Assembly (NCBI GenBank): GCA_045577615.1 | Contig: JAZNIT010000048.1 | Coordinates: 1 to 30,930, forward strand | Source: RGIG2206 sp045577615 | Lineage (GTDB): Bacteria > Bacillota > Clostridia > Oscillospirales > Acutalibacteraceae | Length of the DNA stretch: 30,930 bases | Direction of reading: 5' to 3' | Shown: one piece after another, positions 1 to 6,685 of the stretch | How positions within the stretch are numbered: position 1 is the stretch's first letter | Layout: every line of letters starts with the position of its first letter | Made by a program: the position numbers and the translations under genes | Notes under the pieces: generated by a model | What the model saw: only the letters and a program-made list of their open reading frames with translations | Databases searched by the model: none | Told to the model about the DNA's origin: nothing

Positions 1-771
1 GAAGATGATTACTTACTGACAACAAAACTGTTTTGCGGTAAATGCGGTGTTTATATGACCGGTGAAAGCGGAACCGCACGAAACGGTACAGTTCACCGAT
101 ATTACAAATGCAACAACGCTAAGTACAAACACACTTGTGATAAAAAGACGGTTAAAAAAGAATGGATTGAAGACATTGTTGTTAAGCACACTCATGAGAT
201 GATGATTGATGATAATGTTATTGAGGACATCGCAAGTATTGTGTTTAGAAACGCAAAGAAAGAAAATCCCGCAATACAACTACTTAAACAACGGCTTAGT
301 GAAACAGAGAACGCACTGAACAATCTAATCAGAGCAATAGAAGAAGGAATTATTACTCCAACCACAAAACAAAGAATGATTGAGTTGGAGCAGACGAGAG
401 ATGAGATTAAATTAAAGCTCATCAAGGAAGAAATGAAGAAGCCCACAATCACGAAAGAGGGCTTAGTATTATGGCTCAGGCATATTCAGAACATGAGCTT
501 AGAAACGAAGGAACACAAACAAAGACTAATCGACATTTTTGTAAACGCCGTATATCTTTACGACGACAAATTGGTCATAACATTTAATTATAAGGAAGCA
601 AGTAAAACCGTAACCTTAAAAGAGGTAAATGGTTCGATTATAGAATGCTCAGGTGCACCAAAACGAAAATCCTGTCGATTTTTGTCGGCAGGATTTTTGT
701 TTTGTATTATTCATTTTTCATTATTCAATATTCATCATTCATTAAAACGGATTTTCGTAATGAATAATTAA
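1..771 (+). CDS. Large serine recombinase, C-terminal part (5' end outside window)
   Basis: The frame is open from base 1, so the catalytic serine domain lies upstream of the window. What is visible starts with a recombinase zinc beta-ribbon: an FCGKCG knuckle near codons 12-17, then a Cys pair around YYKCNNAKYKHTC, followed by KKEWIEDIVV. A long charged coiled-coil-like helix follows (about codons 90-165), then the terminal LVLWLRHI and FVNAVYLYDDKLVITFNY segments. This order is characteristic of large serine recombinases of clostridial integrative elements, which integrate and excise the element at att sites. The last ~35 codons after SGAP do not look like recombinase. They are translated from a terminator hairpin and an AT-rich repeat, so the real or ancestral C-terminus probably lay near 660. 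Fold call is confident; intactness and the natural stop are uncertain. Confidence 0.88.
   Translation, partial: EDDYLLTTKLFCGKCGVYMTGESGTARNGTVHRYYKCNNAKYKHTCDKKTVKKEWIEDIVVKHTHEMMIDDNVIEDIASIVFRNAKKENPAIQLLKQRLSETENALNNLIRAIEEGIITPTTKQRMIELEQTRDEIKLKLIKEEMKKPTITKEGLVLWLRHIQNMSLETKEHKQRLIDIFVNAVYLYDDKLVITFNYKEASKTVTLKEVNGSIIECSGAPKRKSCRFLSAGFLFCIIHFSLFNIHHSLKRIFVMNN
666..698 (+). terminator. Rho-independent terminator inside the recombinase reading frame
   Basis: A 13-bp stem (666-678 with 685-697, one G-T wobble) with a TTTTTG loop is followed by a T-rich tail. It lies about 70 bases upstream of the in-frame stop at 769-771, so it overlaps the annotated 3' end of the recombinase gene. Confidence 0.7.
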
Positions 772-800
772 GCCGCTTCGCTGATGAATAATGAATAATT
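704..800. repeat. AT-rich imperfect palindromic intergenic repeat (MITE-like)
   Basis: The left half is rich in ATTCATTATTCA units and the right half in the complementary AATGAATAATGAATAATT units. The centre holds TAAGCCGCTTCGCTGATG. The two halves can fold on each other. It lies across the end of the recombinase frame, and its right end supplies the -35 box of the next gene. Non-autonomous repeats of this composition are common between genes in Clostridia; the assignment to a named family was not possible. Confidence 0.55.
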
Positions 801-827
801 GATTTAAGCTACATTTTCTGCTATAAT
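799..827 (+). promoter_or_regulatory. Sigma-A promoter for the four-helix-bundle gene
   Basis: TTGATT (799-804), a 17-bp spacer and TATAAT (822-827). The predicted start near 833 gives a very short leader before the SD at 836-841. The -35 lies at the edge of the upstream repeat. Confidence 0.7.
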
Positions 828-849
828 ACAAGAAAAGGCGGTGTATTAT

Positions 850-1206
850 ATGAAAGAAAATTTGCTTATAGATAAATCTATTGCTTTTGCGGCACGAATT
901 GTCAAATTGCATCAGCATTTAATTAAAACCAAAAAAGAAACTGTAATATCAAAACAAATAGTCCGTAGTGGCACAAGTATCGGCGCAAACATAAATGAGG
1001 CAAATTACGGTCAAAGCAAAGCTGATTTTATTTCTAAAATGCACATAGCTTTAAAAGAAACCGCCGAAACGGAATATTGGATTAAACTGCTGTATATGTC
1101 TGAATATATAGATGATAAAATGAGTAATTCCTTGCTTGAAGATTGCCTTGAAATCAAACGGATTTTGATTGCATCCATCAACACCGCAAAGGAGAATGAT
1201 AAGTGA
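850..1206 (+). CDS. Four-helix-bundle protein (S23/Avd-like family)
   Basis: About 118 residues, all helical. It carries the signature of the family first seen in 23S rRNA intervening sequences: KSIAFAARIVKLHQHL near the start, then VRSGTSIGANINEANYGQSKADFISKMHIALKETAETEYWI in the middle (given here as landmarks; the key SIGANI.EA motif is intact), and a final helix. The family forms homopentameric bundles; Avd in diversity-generating retroelements is a relative, but no reverse transcriptase is seen here. ATG 850 is preferred over GTG 841 because the GGCGG SD spans 836-841. The stop overlaps the next start (GTGA), so the two genes are translationally coupled. Molecular role of stand-alone copies is not established. 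Confidence 0.85.
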   Translation: MKENLLIDKSIAFAARIVKLHQHLIKTKKETVISKQIVRSGTSIGANINEANYGQSKADFISKMHIALKETAETEYWIKLLYMSEYIDDKMSNSLLEDCLEIKRILIASINTAKENDK

Positions 1207-1535
1207 AGAAAAATAATGGAATTTTAACGTTGATATTTTTGCTTTTGTCTATTTTATTCTTTGGCTTGTTAGTCATATTAGGGATATACTATATTAATGA
1301 TTATATAAACCTAATTCATAATAATACTTTGAGCGGAATAGATTACTTAATGTTTAACTTTTTCTATGTTATTGGTTTTTTACCAGTGTCTGTTTTGGGT
1401 TTAATAAGCTCAACATTATGTATTAAGTTTGCGACTTTAAAAAAGATTAAAATTATACTATATATCGAAACTGCTATTTTCATTTTAGGAATAGTTTTTT
1501 CGGGGATATTATATTTTCATAAAATAAATATGTAG
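1203..1535 (+). CDS. Small membrane protein, three transmembrane segments
   Basis: 110 residues with a GTG start that overlaps the upstream TGA by three bases; an AAAGGAG site at 1188-1194 is well spaced. Three hydrophobic helices are evident: about residues 7-28, 47-70 and 84-104, with a lysine-rich loop (LKKIKI) before the last. No family is recognised. The coupling to the four-helix-bundle gene and strong A+T bias suggest both travelled together as accessory cargo next to the recombinase. Function unknown. Confidence 0.7.
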   Translation: MKKNNGILTLIFLLLSILFFGLLVILGIYYINDYINLIHNNTLSGIDYLMFNFFYVIGFLPVSVLGLISSTLCIKFATLKKIKIILYIETAIFILGIVFSGILYFHKINM

Positions 1536-1569
1536 TGGTTCGAACACATAGATCAAAAATTCAAAGGGG

Positions 1570-1592
1570 TTCAAATTTGTGCACCCGCACCA
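1570..1592 (+). other. tRNA 3'-end remnant (copy 1)
   Basis: The stretch reads as a T-loop-like GTTCAAAT followed by TGCACCCGCACCA. The last 11 bases match a tRNA(Leu)-type acceptor 3' strand with an encoded CCA. The upstream sequence cannot fold into D and anticodon arms, so this is not a complete tRNA gene. It is directly followed by a terminator, as a real tRNA end would be. Confidence 0.55.
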
Positions 1593-1636
1593 AGCACTAT
1601 ACCAAACAAACGGGTTTGGTATAGTGCTTTTTGTTT
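1592..1636 (+). terminator. Strong Rho-independent terminator
   Basis: Perfect 16-bp stem (1592-1607 with 1614-1629), six-base loop and a TTTTTGTTT tail. It follows the tRNA-like 3' end and could also end transcription from the 850-1535 gene pair. Confidence 0.85.
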
Positions 1637-1639
1637 GGT

Positions 1640-1759
1640 AGGGACTTGAACCAGGAATGGGAGCAAATGCCAATGGAGTTGGTATTTGCGACAGAAAAAC
1701 AGTCCGGTGGACTGTTTTGACATTCCTCCAAAGGAGCGAAGCGACAGCGAGAAGTCCCT
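1640..1759. repeat. Branched-hairpin element bracketed by inverted T-arm sequences
   Basis: Nested pairing is seen directly. The outer stem is 1640-1647 with 1752-1759 (AGGGACTT/AAGTCCCT) and the second is AGGAATG 1653-1659 with CATTCCT 1721-1727. Inside are an 11-bp hairpin (1663-1673 with 1679-1689) and a 10-bp hairpin (1696-1705 with 1709-1718, loop GGT). Beyond them a short CTCC-AAA-GGAG hairpin lies at 1726-1736. It encodes no convincing protein. Its left end, GGGACTTGAACC, is the reverse complement of a tRNA T-arm. It is probably a non-autonomous mobile repeat; a structured RNA is possible. Confidence 0.55.
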
Positions 1760-1771
1760 TCACCCGCACCA
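1752..1771 (+). other. tRNA 3'-end remnant (copy 2)
   Basis: AAGTCCCTTCACCCGCACCA has the form of the last 20 bases of a tRNA(Leu): end of the T-arm, 7-nt acceptor strand, discriminator and CCA. The rest of the tRNA is replaced by the branched-hairpin element. The same CACCCGCACCA occurs at 1582-1592. Confidence 0.6.
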
Positions 1772-1776
1772 TAAAC

Positions 1777-1811
1777 GGACGGTTACTTAGATAAAGTAGC
1801 CGTCCTTATTG
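1777..1811 (+). terminator. Terminator after tRNA 3' remnant
   Basis: 12-bp stem 1777-1788 with 1794-1805 (one wobble), AGATA loop, then a T-rich tail. The position directly after the second CCA end suggests it was the original tRNA terminator. The following ~170 bases (1812-1980) are AT-rich and show nothing recognisable. Confidence 0.75.
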
Positions 1812-1982
1812 TTTTGCCTTAAAATAGTCAAATAAGGTGATTTCCTAATTTTTAGAAAATTATAAGAAAGAGTTTCGCAATATATGCACTTATATTAGTA
1901 GTAAGAAGTATATTTTGATATAAAGATAATTCGAGGGAATCGACTGATTGTCCCCCCTAAACGACGGACTATCGCCAAAAGA

Positions 1983-2011
1983 TTGATTTTTTCACCAAGG
2001 TAGAGTATAAT
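1983..2011 (+). promoter_or_regulatory. Sigma-A promoter of the DUF1835-like gene
   Basis: TTGATT (1983-1988), 17-bp spacer, TATAAT (2006-2011), followed by AGGAGG at 2023-2028. Confidence 0.75.
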
Positions 2012-2036
2012 ATATCAATACAAGGAGGTGCAATTT

Positions 2037-2858
2037 ATGCTTGATGTATGTTTTGATCCTACCTTAGGCGGTATGCTCTTGCTGGAAAGATTCAATCCTC
2101 AAATGGGTTTGCCCGGCCGGGATGTTGTTACATTAGGTCTTTACTTGGATGTCGGTGACTTAACAGATGGTGTTTTTTCTGAAAAAAGAAGAAAAGCTGC
2201 AGCAGGATTATTTAAAGACCAGTGGATGGGCAAGCGGTCATTTATTGATAAACGGCATTGGGATGCAACTATAAAAAATTTCGAGATGATTTGCGAGCGT
2301 GCAAAAAATGGTGAGAAAATTCGTATATGGTACGGAACTGATGCCGATTCCTACACTTCCTATATGTGGCTTGTGTCCGAATTGCAGCAATATGATTGCG
2401 AGATTTCCGCTGTAGGATTTAATGATCTAGCATATGAATTTGAGCCATATTGTTATAATTGGGTTCGAACCGATGTAGATGACTTGCTTCTCTTTGTTCA
2501 ATCAGAAAGAATAATCTCAGGCAAGCAGCGCATTAATATATCAAAACGCTGGGCAGATATTTGCAACCATTCTCATCCATTGCGTATTGTGCTAAATGGA
2601 CATGTGGTATCTGTAGATAAAAATTACTACGACAGTATGATACTGGAGAATCTCCCCAATAAACCATTTTGTGCGGCACAGGTAATGAGAAATATGTTAA
2701 TTAATATTACGACAGATATTCCGTATTATTATATCAACCGAAGAATGTGTGATATATTCAGAGAGCATTGCGAAATTACAGGAGAAATAGGAAACGGACA
2801 AGGATATTTGATTGACAGACTAATTTTCCAAAAGAAAAGCGAATCCCCTAGGCGGTGA
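2037..2858 (+). CDS. DUF1835/DUF3658-like protein
   Basis: 273 residues from ATG 2037; the upstream in-frame GTG at 2028 lies inside the AAGGAGGTG ribosome site and is rejected. The N-terminal half has the layout of DUF1835: an early GGMLL segment, LDVGDLTDG, a Trp in KDQWMGK, and then IRIWYGTDADSYTSYMWL near residues 96-114. The C-terminal part (YYDSMIL, AAQVMRNML, RRMCDIFREH, GYLIDRLI) resembles DUF3658. The biochemical role of these domains is not established. The gene is a lone transcription unit with its own promoter and terminator, sitting between tRNA scars, so it is likely horizontally acquired cargo. Family assignment is from pattern memory and is moderate. Confidence 0.6.
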   Translation: MLDVCFDPTLGGMLLLERFNPQMGLPGRDVVTLGLYLDVGDLTDGVFSEKRRKAAAGLFKDQWMGKRSFIDKRHWDATIKNFEMICERAKNGEKIRIWYGTDADSYTSYMWLVSELQQYDCEISAVGFNDLAYEFEPYCYNWVRTDVDDLLLFVQSERIISGKQRINISKRWADICNHSHPLRIVLNGHVVSVDKNYYDSMILENLPNKPFCAAQVMRNMLINITTDIPYYYINRRMCDIFREHCEITGEIGNGQGYLIDRLIFQKKSESPRR

Positions 2859-2885
2859 TTCTATCAAAATATACACCCAAATACA

Positions 2886-2920
2886 AAAAAGCGCTCAACC
2901 ATTCGGTTGGGCGTTTCTTT
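2886..2920 (+). terminator. Terminator after the DUF1835-like gene
   Basis: Stem 2889-2900 with 2905-2916 (two G-T wobbles), loop ATTC, flanked by an A-tract on the left and a short T-run on the right. Confidence 0.75.
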
Positions 2921-2942
2921 GCGCGGCGGGGACTTGAACCCC
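2917..2942 (-). other. tRNA T-arm and acceptor remnant on the minus strand
   Basis: Read on the minus strand this is GGGGTTCAAGTCCCC (2942-2928), a well-formed T-arm with the seven-base TTCAAGT loop, followed by GCCGCGCA, which has the form of an acceptor 3' strand. The sequence upstream on the minus strand is a terminator hairpin and not the remainder of a tRNA, so only the 3' end survives. Confidence 0.55.
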
Positions 2943-2945
2943 ATC

Positions 2946-2976
2946 AAAAAAGCCTTGCTATATCGCAAGGCTTTTT
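2946..2976 (-). terminator. Bidirectional terminator after azlD
   Basis: GCCTTGC (2952-2958) pairs with GCAAGGC (2965-2971), with a six-base A-tract on the left and a five-base T-tract on the right. It lies 10 bases past the azlD stop on the minus strand. Confidence 0.85.
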
Positions 2977-2985
2977 CTTTTGATA

Positions 2986-3285
2986 TTAAAACAATAGCCC
3001 CATTCCCAATGCCGAAAGAGCGGCGGCAAGAGCCACCACAATAAGCGGCAGGTCAAAGTAAGCGAGGATTAAAGCAACTGCGGTACCTGCCGCTGCCGAA
3101 AGCACATCTCCCGTAGAATAAAAAATAGCAGGGAAGGTCATAGCCGCCAAAACAGCATATGGCAAATAGTACAGCACGCTGCGTACGAATTGGGATTTTA
3201 TCTGTTGCCTGAACAGGGTGAAGGGCAGCATCCTCACAAGATATGTCACAACTGCCATAACGGCAATGTATATTATAACGCTCAT
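2986..3285 (-). CDS. azlD: AzlD-family branched-chain amino acid exporter, small subunit
   Basis: 99 residues, three to four hydrophobic helices, with the TYLVRMLPF motif near residues 14-22 and the YYLPYAVLAAMTFPAIF segment typical of AzlD. Works with AzlC as a two-component exporter of branched-chain amino acids and analogues in the cytoplasmic membrane. Its start overlaps the azlC stop by four bases (ATGA on the minus strand), indicating coupling and stoichiometric production. Last gene of the rsmA-azlCD operon, followed by a strong terminator. Confidence 0.9.
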   Translation of the reverse strand: MSVIIYIAVMAVVTYLVRMLPFTLFRQQIKSQFVRSVLYYLPYAVLAAMTFPAIFYSTGDVLSAAAGTAVALILAYFDLPLIVVALAAALSALGMGLLF

Positions 3286-3977
3286 TGCTCACCCTCCTTC
3301 ACAGGAAAGAAGACTGCGGTTATAACCGATGCAAGCAGAGCGCTTATAACCACTGCAAAGCCGCTGTTGATAAAGGGCAAAAAGTAATACAAAACCAAGT
3401 TAAATGCCACGGCAAGCGCAATGGCAAGAATGATGGGCTTGTGCTTTTTTGCAGGGGGTACAATAATAGCAATAAACATACCGTACAGCATAATACCCAT
3501 AGCTGCGGTCAGTATTTGGGGCAGCACCTGTCCTGCCGCCGCACCTAAAAGAGTGCCGCCAACCCAACCAATCATGGGGGTAAGAATAAGCCCCTTCATA
3601 TATGTAGCGCTGATTTTGTCGGGCTGTGCTACGGCAACGGCATAAATTTCGTCGGTGATACCAAAGGATACCAAAAGCCGTTGCAATGTGTTGAATGAGC
3701 CGTCAAGCTTTTGCGACAATGATATTGCCATCAGGGAATAGCGAATATTGATAATCAACTGTGTGATTATCATTTCAATAATAGTGCCTGCAGCGGCAAT
3801 GATGGCCACACCTGCCACCTGACCGGCAGAGGTAAGATTGGTCAGCGATATGCCCACCGCTTGCAAAATGGTAAGGCCTGCATTCACGGCGGTTATACCA
3901 AACCCAAAGGATACCGATAAATATCCCAATCCGATGGGCAAGCCGTGATACATTCCTTTCAAATAGTCAGAGCGCAT
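3282..3977 (-). CDS. azlC: AzlC-family branched-chain amino acid exporter, large subunit
   Basis: 231 residues. The N-terminus has GLPIGLGYLSVSFGFGITAVNAGLT, the usual opening of AzlC, followed by the SAGQVAGV segment and the TDEIYAVAVAQ motif near residues 105-115. Hydrophobic helices follow to the C-terminus. Predicted to form the transport channel with AzlD. It lies 18 bases after the upstream membrane-anchored protein gene on the minus strand, with only a weak GAGG-type SD, so it probably depends on readthrough from rsmA. No Lrp-family azlB regulator is nearby. Confidence 0.9.
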   Translation of the reverse strand: MRSDYLKGMYHGLPIGLGYLSVSFGFGITAVNAGLTILQAVGISLTNLTSAGQVAGVAIIAAAGTIIEMIITQLIINIRYSLMAISLSQKLDGSFNTLQRLLVSFGITDEIYAVAVAQPDKISATYMKGLILTPMIGWVGGTLLGAAAGQVLPQILTAAMGIMLYGMFIAIIVPPAKKHKPIILAIALAVAFNLVLYYFLPFINSGFAVVISALLASVITAVFFPVKEGEQ

Positions 3978-3995
3978 TTTAAACCTCGTTGATGC

Positions 3996-4901
3996 TTAGT
4001 TAAATTCAAAGGTGAGAGTGGTGTTTTGGGTGTCGGTAAGCGAGTATTTAAAATCCACGCTTTTAAGCAGATAAAAGGTCTTGTCGGTCATATTTATCTG
4101 ATACTCGGCACAGTTGCCCCCGTCCTTATCAGCAGAAGCAGCGGTAGGCTCAATGCGAATAAGGGTAGAGCCATCCTGCTGATTGATTTCGGGGTGATGG
4201 TAAGAATTGTTGATGGGGTCAAATATCATCTGATGGTAAAGTCTGGCTCTTGCGCGCTCCTCATCAAACTCATGGTTCAGGGTCAAACGATAGCTGCTGT
4301 CGGTAAGAGTTGCTTCGTTCAGCTTCATTGTAAACTTATACAAATTGATGTGGGTACCCTGGTCGTTAGGCAAAAACATCATAGGCACCGCACCGTCACG
4401 GGTGTTGTAACGCAGTGTGAACTCGGTAATATCGGTCATATTCAAGGTGAGTGACTTGTCTGATTGTGACTGCTGAAGCCTGATAAGCATAACGGCCAAA
4501 TCTCTGCAATCCACAGCGTTGCTCACAACGCATTGAGTGATTGCAATATATCCACCCTTAATCACCACGTTAGGCTTGGATGAATTATACACCTCGCTAT
4601 CCATATTAAGCATAGCGTACGATGTGGGGAACTTGGCGGCAAAATCATCGTTAAATGCAGGTTGCACACCGCTTTGAGAATAGTCAAACAAAGCCTTAAA
4701 TTCGTTCTCACCCTCTGCCACCTGAGAAAGAGGGATGGGCTCCATCTTAAAATGCTCAAAATCATATTTTGGGTTGCTTACGTCTCTGAAAATGAAAGCA
4801 AGCACGCCTGCTATAAACATAATCGCAATGGCAAAGATAGCGACGTTAGAGGTTATGCGGCGTTTTTTTGCTTCTTTGGTTTCGTAAGGGTTATAATACA
4901 T
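3996..4901 (-). CDS. Membrane-anchored extracytoplasmic protein of unknown function
   Basis: 301 residues from ATG 4901, chosen because GGAGGATAAG lies just upstream on the minus strand; longer in-frame starts would run into rsmA. The N-terminus is short and basic (TKEAKKRR), followed by one transmembrane helix (about residues 20-39). The remaining ~260 residues are polar and beta-rich with no recognised domain; two Cys lie at CVVSNAVDC. Topology is probably N-in with a secreted C-terminal domain. It starts one base after the rsmA stop, so it is co-transcribed. No function is assigned. Confidence 0.75.
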   Translation of the reverse strand: MYYNPYETKEAKKRRITSNVAIFAIAIMFIAGVLAFIFRDVSNPKYDFEHFKMEPIPLSQVAEGENEFKALFDYSQSGVQPAFNDDFAAKFPTSYAMLNMDSEVYNSSKPNVVIKGGYIAITQCVVSNAVDCRDLAVMLIRLQQSQSDKSLTLNMTDITEFTLRYNTRDGAVPMMFLPNDQGTHINLYKFTMKLNEATLTDSSYRLTLNHEFDEERARARLYHQMIFDPINNSYHHPEINQQDGSTLIRIEPTAASADKDGGNCAEYQINMTDKTFYLLKSVDFKYSLTDTQNTTLTFEFN

Positions 4902-4902
4902 C

Positions 4903-5754
4903 TTATCCTCCAAAAATCGCGTTGCACAAATCAACGTATTGCTGCATGCTTAACTCCTCTGCACGGGCAGTGGGGGAGATACCGCACTTGTCCATCGCGG
5001 CCGCAACCGATTGCTTGTTTTGCCCGTCCAAATGGGATGAAAGACAGTTGATAAGTGTCTTGCGGCGCATAGAAAAAGCCGCCTTGATAAGTTTAAAAAA
5101 GTGTGAGCGGTTAATATCCTTGTGGTCGTTATTGACGGTCAGCTTGATAACGGCGCTGTCAACCTTTGGAGGGGGTAAGAATGAATTCCTCGGCACGTGA
5201 AGCACCTGCTCAGGCGAGGAGTAATATCTCACCGCCGCGGTTACGGCACCGCACTCTCTTGTTCCCATTTCGGCGCAAAGGCGTTCTGCCGCCTCTTTTT
5301 GCACCATAACGGTTATGCTTTTAAGCTCGGGCAATGATTCAAGCAGCATCATAATAATGGGTGAGGTAATGTAATAGGGCAGGTTAGCACAAACCGAAAC
5401 GTTCATACCCTTAAAGTGCTGGTTGATGATAGCCTTAAGGTCGCACTTCATAACATCGGCAAATACAACCGAAACGTTGTCAAAATCGGCAAGAGTTTCG
5501 GCAAGAATGGGCTCAAGCTTGGTGTCAAGCTCAATGCACACAACCTTTTTGGCTCGCTGAGCAATCTGGCAGGTGAGCACACCTGCACCGGGACCGATTT
5601 CAATAACACCCTCGCCGTCAATGTCGGCAAGACGGGCAATCTCGGGGCATACGGTAGGGTCAACAATAAAATTCTGACCCAATCCCTTTTTAAGATTGAA
5701 TCCGTTCTTTTCAAATATGCGATGCAGGGTGTTTATATTAGTCAGGTCGTACAT
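4903..5754 (-). CDS. rsmA: 16S rRNA (adenine1518/1519-N6) dimethyltransferase
   Basis: 283 residues, the usual KsgA/RsmA length. It dimethylates two adjacent adenines near the 3' end of 16S rRNA during small-subunit maturation, using S-adenosylmethionine. Visible motifs are KKGLGQNFIVD at the N-terminus, the SAM loop EIGPGAGVLT, the acidic strand VVCIELD, the catalytic NLPYYITSPI, and RNSFLPPPKVDSAVI. The C-terminal helical domain carries MRRKTLINCLSSH. ATG 5754 is preferred to far-upstream starts because it fits the family N-terminus and has GGAG eight bases upstream. Confidence 0.96.
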   Translation of the reverse strand: MYDLTNINTLHRIFEKNGFNLKKGLGQNFIVDPTVCPEIARLADIDGEGVIEIGPGAGVLTCQIAQRAKKVVCIELDTKLEPILAETLADFDNVSVVFADVMKCDLKAIINQHFKGMNVSVCANLPYYITSPIIMMLLESLPELKSITVMVQKEAAERLCAEMGTRECGAVTAAVRYYSSPEQVLHVPRNSFLPPPKVDSAVIKLTVNNDHKDINRSHFFKLIKAAFSMRRKTLINCLSSHLDGQNKQSVAAAMDKCGISPTARAEELSMQQYVDLCNAIFGG

Positions 5755-5785
5755 GCAAACAGCTCCGTCAATAATGATTAAAACC

Positions 5786-5815
5786 ATTATACCACAAAGT
5801 GTATAATAAAAACAA
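5786..5815 (-). promoter_or_regulatory. Promoter of the rsmA-azlCD operon
   Basis: On the minus strand: TTGTTT (5815-5810), 18-bp spacer, TATAAT (5791-5786). It diverges from the plus-strand promoter at 5823-5852. Confidence 0.6.
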
Positions 5816-5822
5816 TATTTTT

Positions 5823-5852
5823 GATGACAAATAAAAAAGTTTGTGATATAAT
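5823..5852 (+). promoter_or_regulatory. Promoter of the 5915 operon
   Basis: ATGACA (5823-5828), 18-bp spacer, TATAAT (5847-5852). Its -35 lies only eight bases from the -35 of the divergent rsmA promoter. Confidence 0.55.
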
Positions 5853-5914
5853 ACCTTGTAATTATATAAAATGCGGTTAAAATTTCAATTTTCGCATTGA
5901 TTTTGGAGGATAAT

Positions 5915-6655
5915 ATGTTAAACAACGCATACGAAATTATTATCGAAACCTTAAAACCCGTCATTGACGCACAAAAATTTGTCCGTCAGGGGGATGAATA
6001 TGTTTTCTCAAACAATAAAAAGGCATTCAGAATTGTCCACAACGCTGAAAAGAGCATTTTTGAGCTTGACGTAGCCAACCTTGAGGGCGGCGAGGCCGAG
6101 TTTTACAACGTGTCCAACTATCTTTTTGACGACAATTCCGACGAGCGCGACGCCCGTTCAGTTGGCGGCGATTTTTTGGACAGCCTTAACAACGAGCTTG
6201 GTGTTCAGCGTTCGGTTGCTCTTCGCCGCAAGGATGTATCCTTGCCCTCAAAGGCATCTTCTGATGCAACTCCCGGCGTTGAGGCATTTGCCAACCGCTT
6301 CTTGACCCTTTTTCCTGCATATAAGGATGCTTATAAGGACAGCGTTGCTCAATACAACGGCTTCTTGCCCGACTATTTCTTCTCAACCAATGCCGCACCC
6401 CTTTTGGCAGAGCTTATTGCAAAGGGCGAAACCAAGCAGTTTGTTAAGCTTGTAAATATGCTGGATGACTATTATGTTGACGGCGATAACGAAGTGCAAA
6501 GCACCATTACCTATTCAATTTTGGGCGAGATGTTCCGTGCAGATGCATCCACCCTTAACAGCTTTGTTGAGCAGTGCAAGAAAAACGATATCGGCAAGCA
6601 TCTTATCACCCCTGCCGAGTGTATGTACAAATATGTAATTAAGAAGAATAAGTAA
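5915..6655 (+). CDS. Conserved-looking protein of unknown function
   Basis: 246 residues from ATG 5915, which has GGAGGATAAT just upstream; an in-frame TTG at 5897 is rejected because it precedes that SD. No signal peptide or transmembrane helix is visible. The first ~90 residues look alpha/beta (AYEIIIETLKPVIDAQKF, then EYVFSNNKKAFRIVHNAEKSIFELDV). A Ser/Lys linker follows, then a helical C-terminal half with three conserved-looking helices (LLAELIAKGETKQFVKLVNML and beyond). First gene of an operon with the zinc-ribbon protein. I do not recognise the family. Confidence 0.75.
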   Translation: MLNNAYEIIIETLKPVIDAQKFVRQGDEYVFSNNKKAFRIVHNAEKSIFELDVANLEGGEAEFYNVSNYLFDDNSDERDARSVGGDFLDSLNNELGVQRSVALRRKDVSLPSKASSDATPGVEAFANRFLTLFPAYKDAYKDSVAQYNGFLPDYFFSTNAAPLLAELIAKGETKQFVKLVNMLDDYYVDGDNEVQSTITYSILGEMFRADASTLNSFVEQCKKNDIGKHLITPAECMYKYVIKKNK

Positions 6656-6685
6656 TTTAATGGATTTCATGTGGAGGTGAAGCAA

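Noticed and set aside
850..1206. Diversity-generating retroelement, suggested by the Avd-like protein
   Set aside because: No reverse transcriptase, template repeat or variable repeat is seen nearby.
1506..1592. Complete tRNA gene
   Set aside because: A CCA end and T-loop-like bases are present, but no D-arm, anticodon arm or matching 5' acceptor strand can be found upstream.
1509..1772. 87-codon minus-strand frame across the hairpin element
   Set aside because: It covers the terminator, hairpins and tRNA ends; its sequence is a by-product of structured non-coding DNA.
4026..4454. 142-codon open frame on the plus strand
   Set aside because: Antisense to the membrane-anchored protein, without SD or domain.
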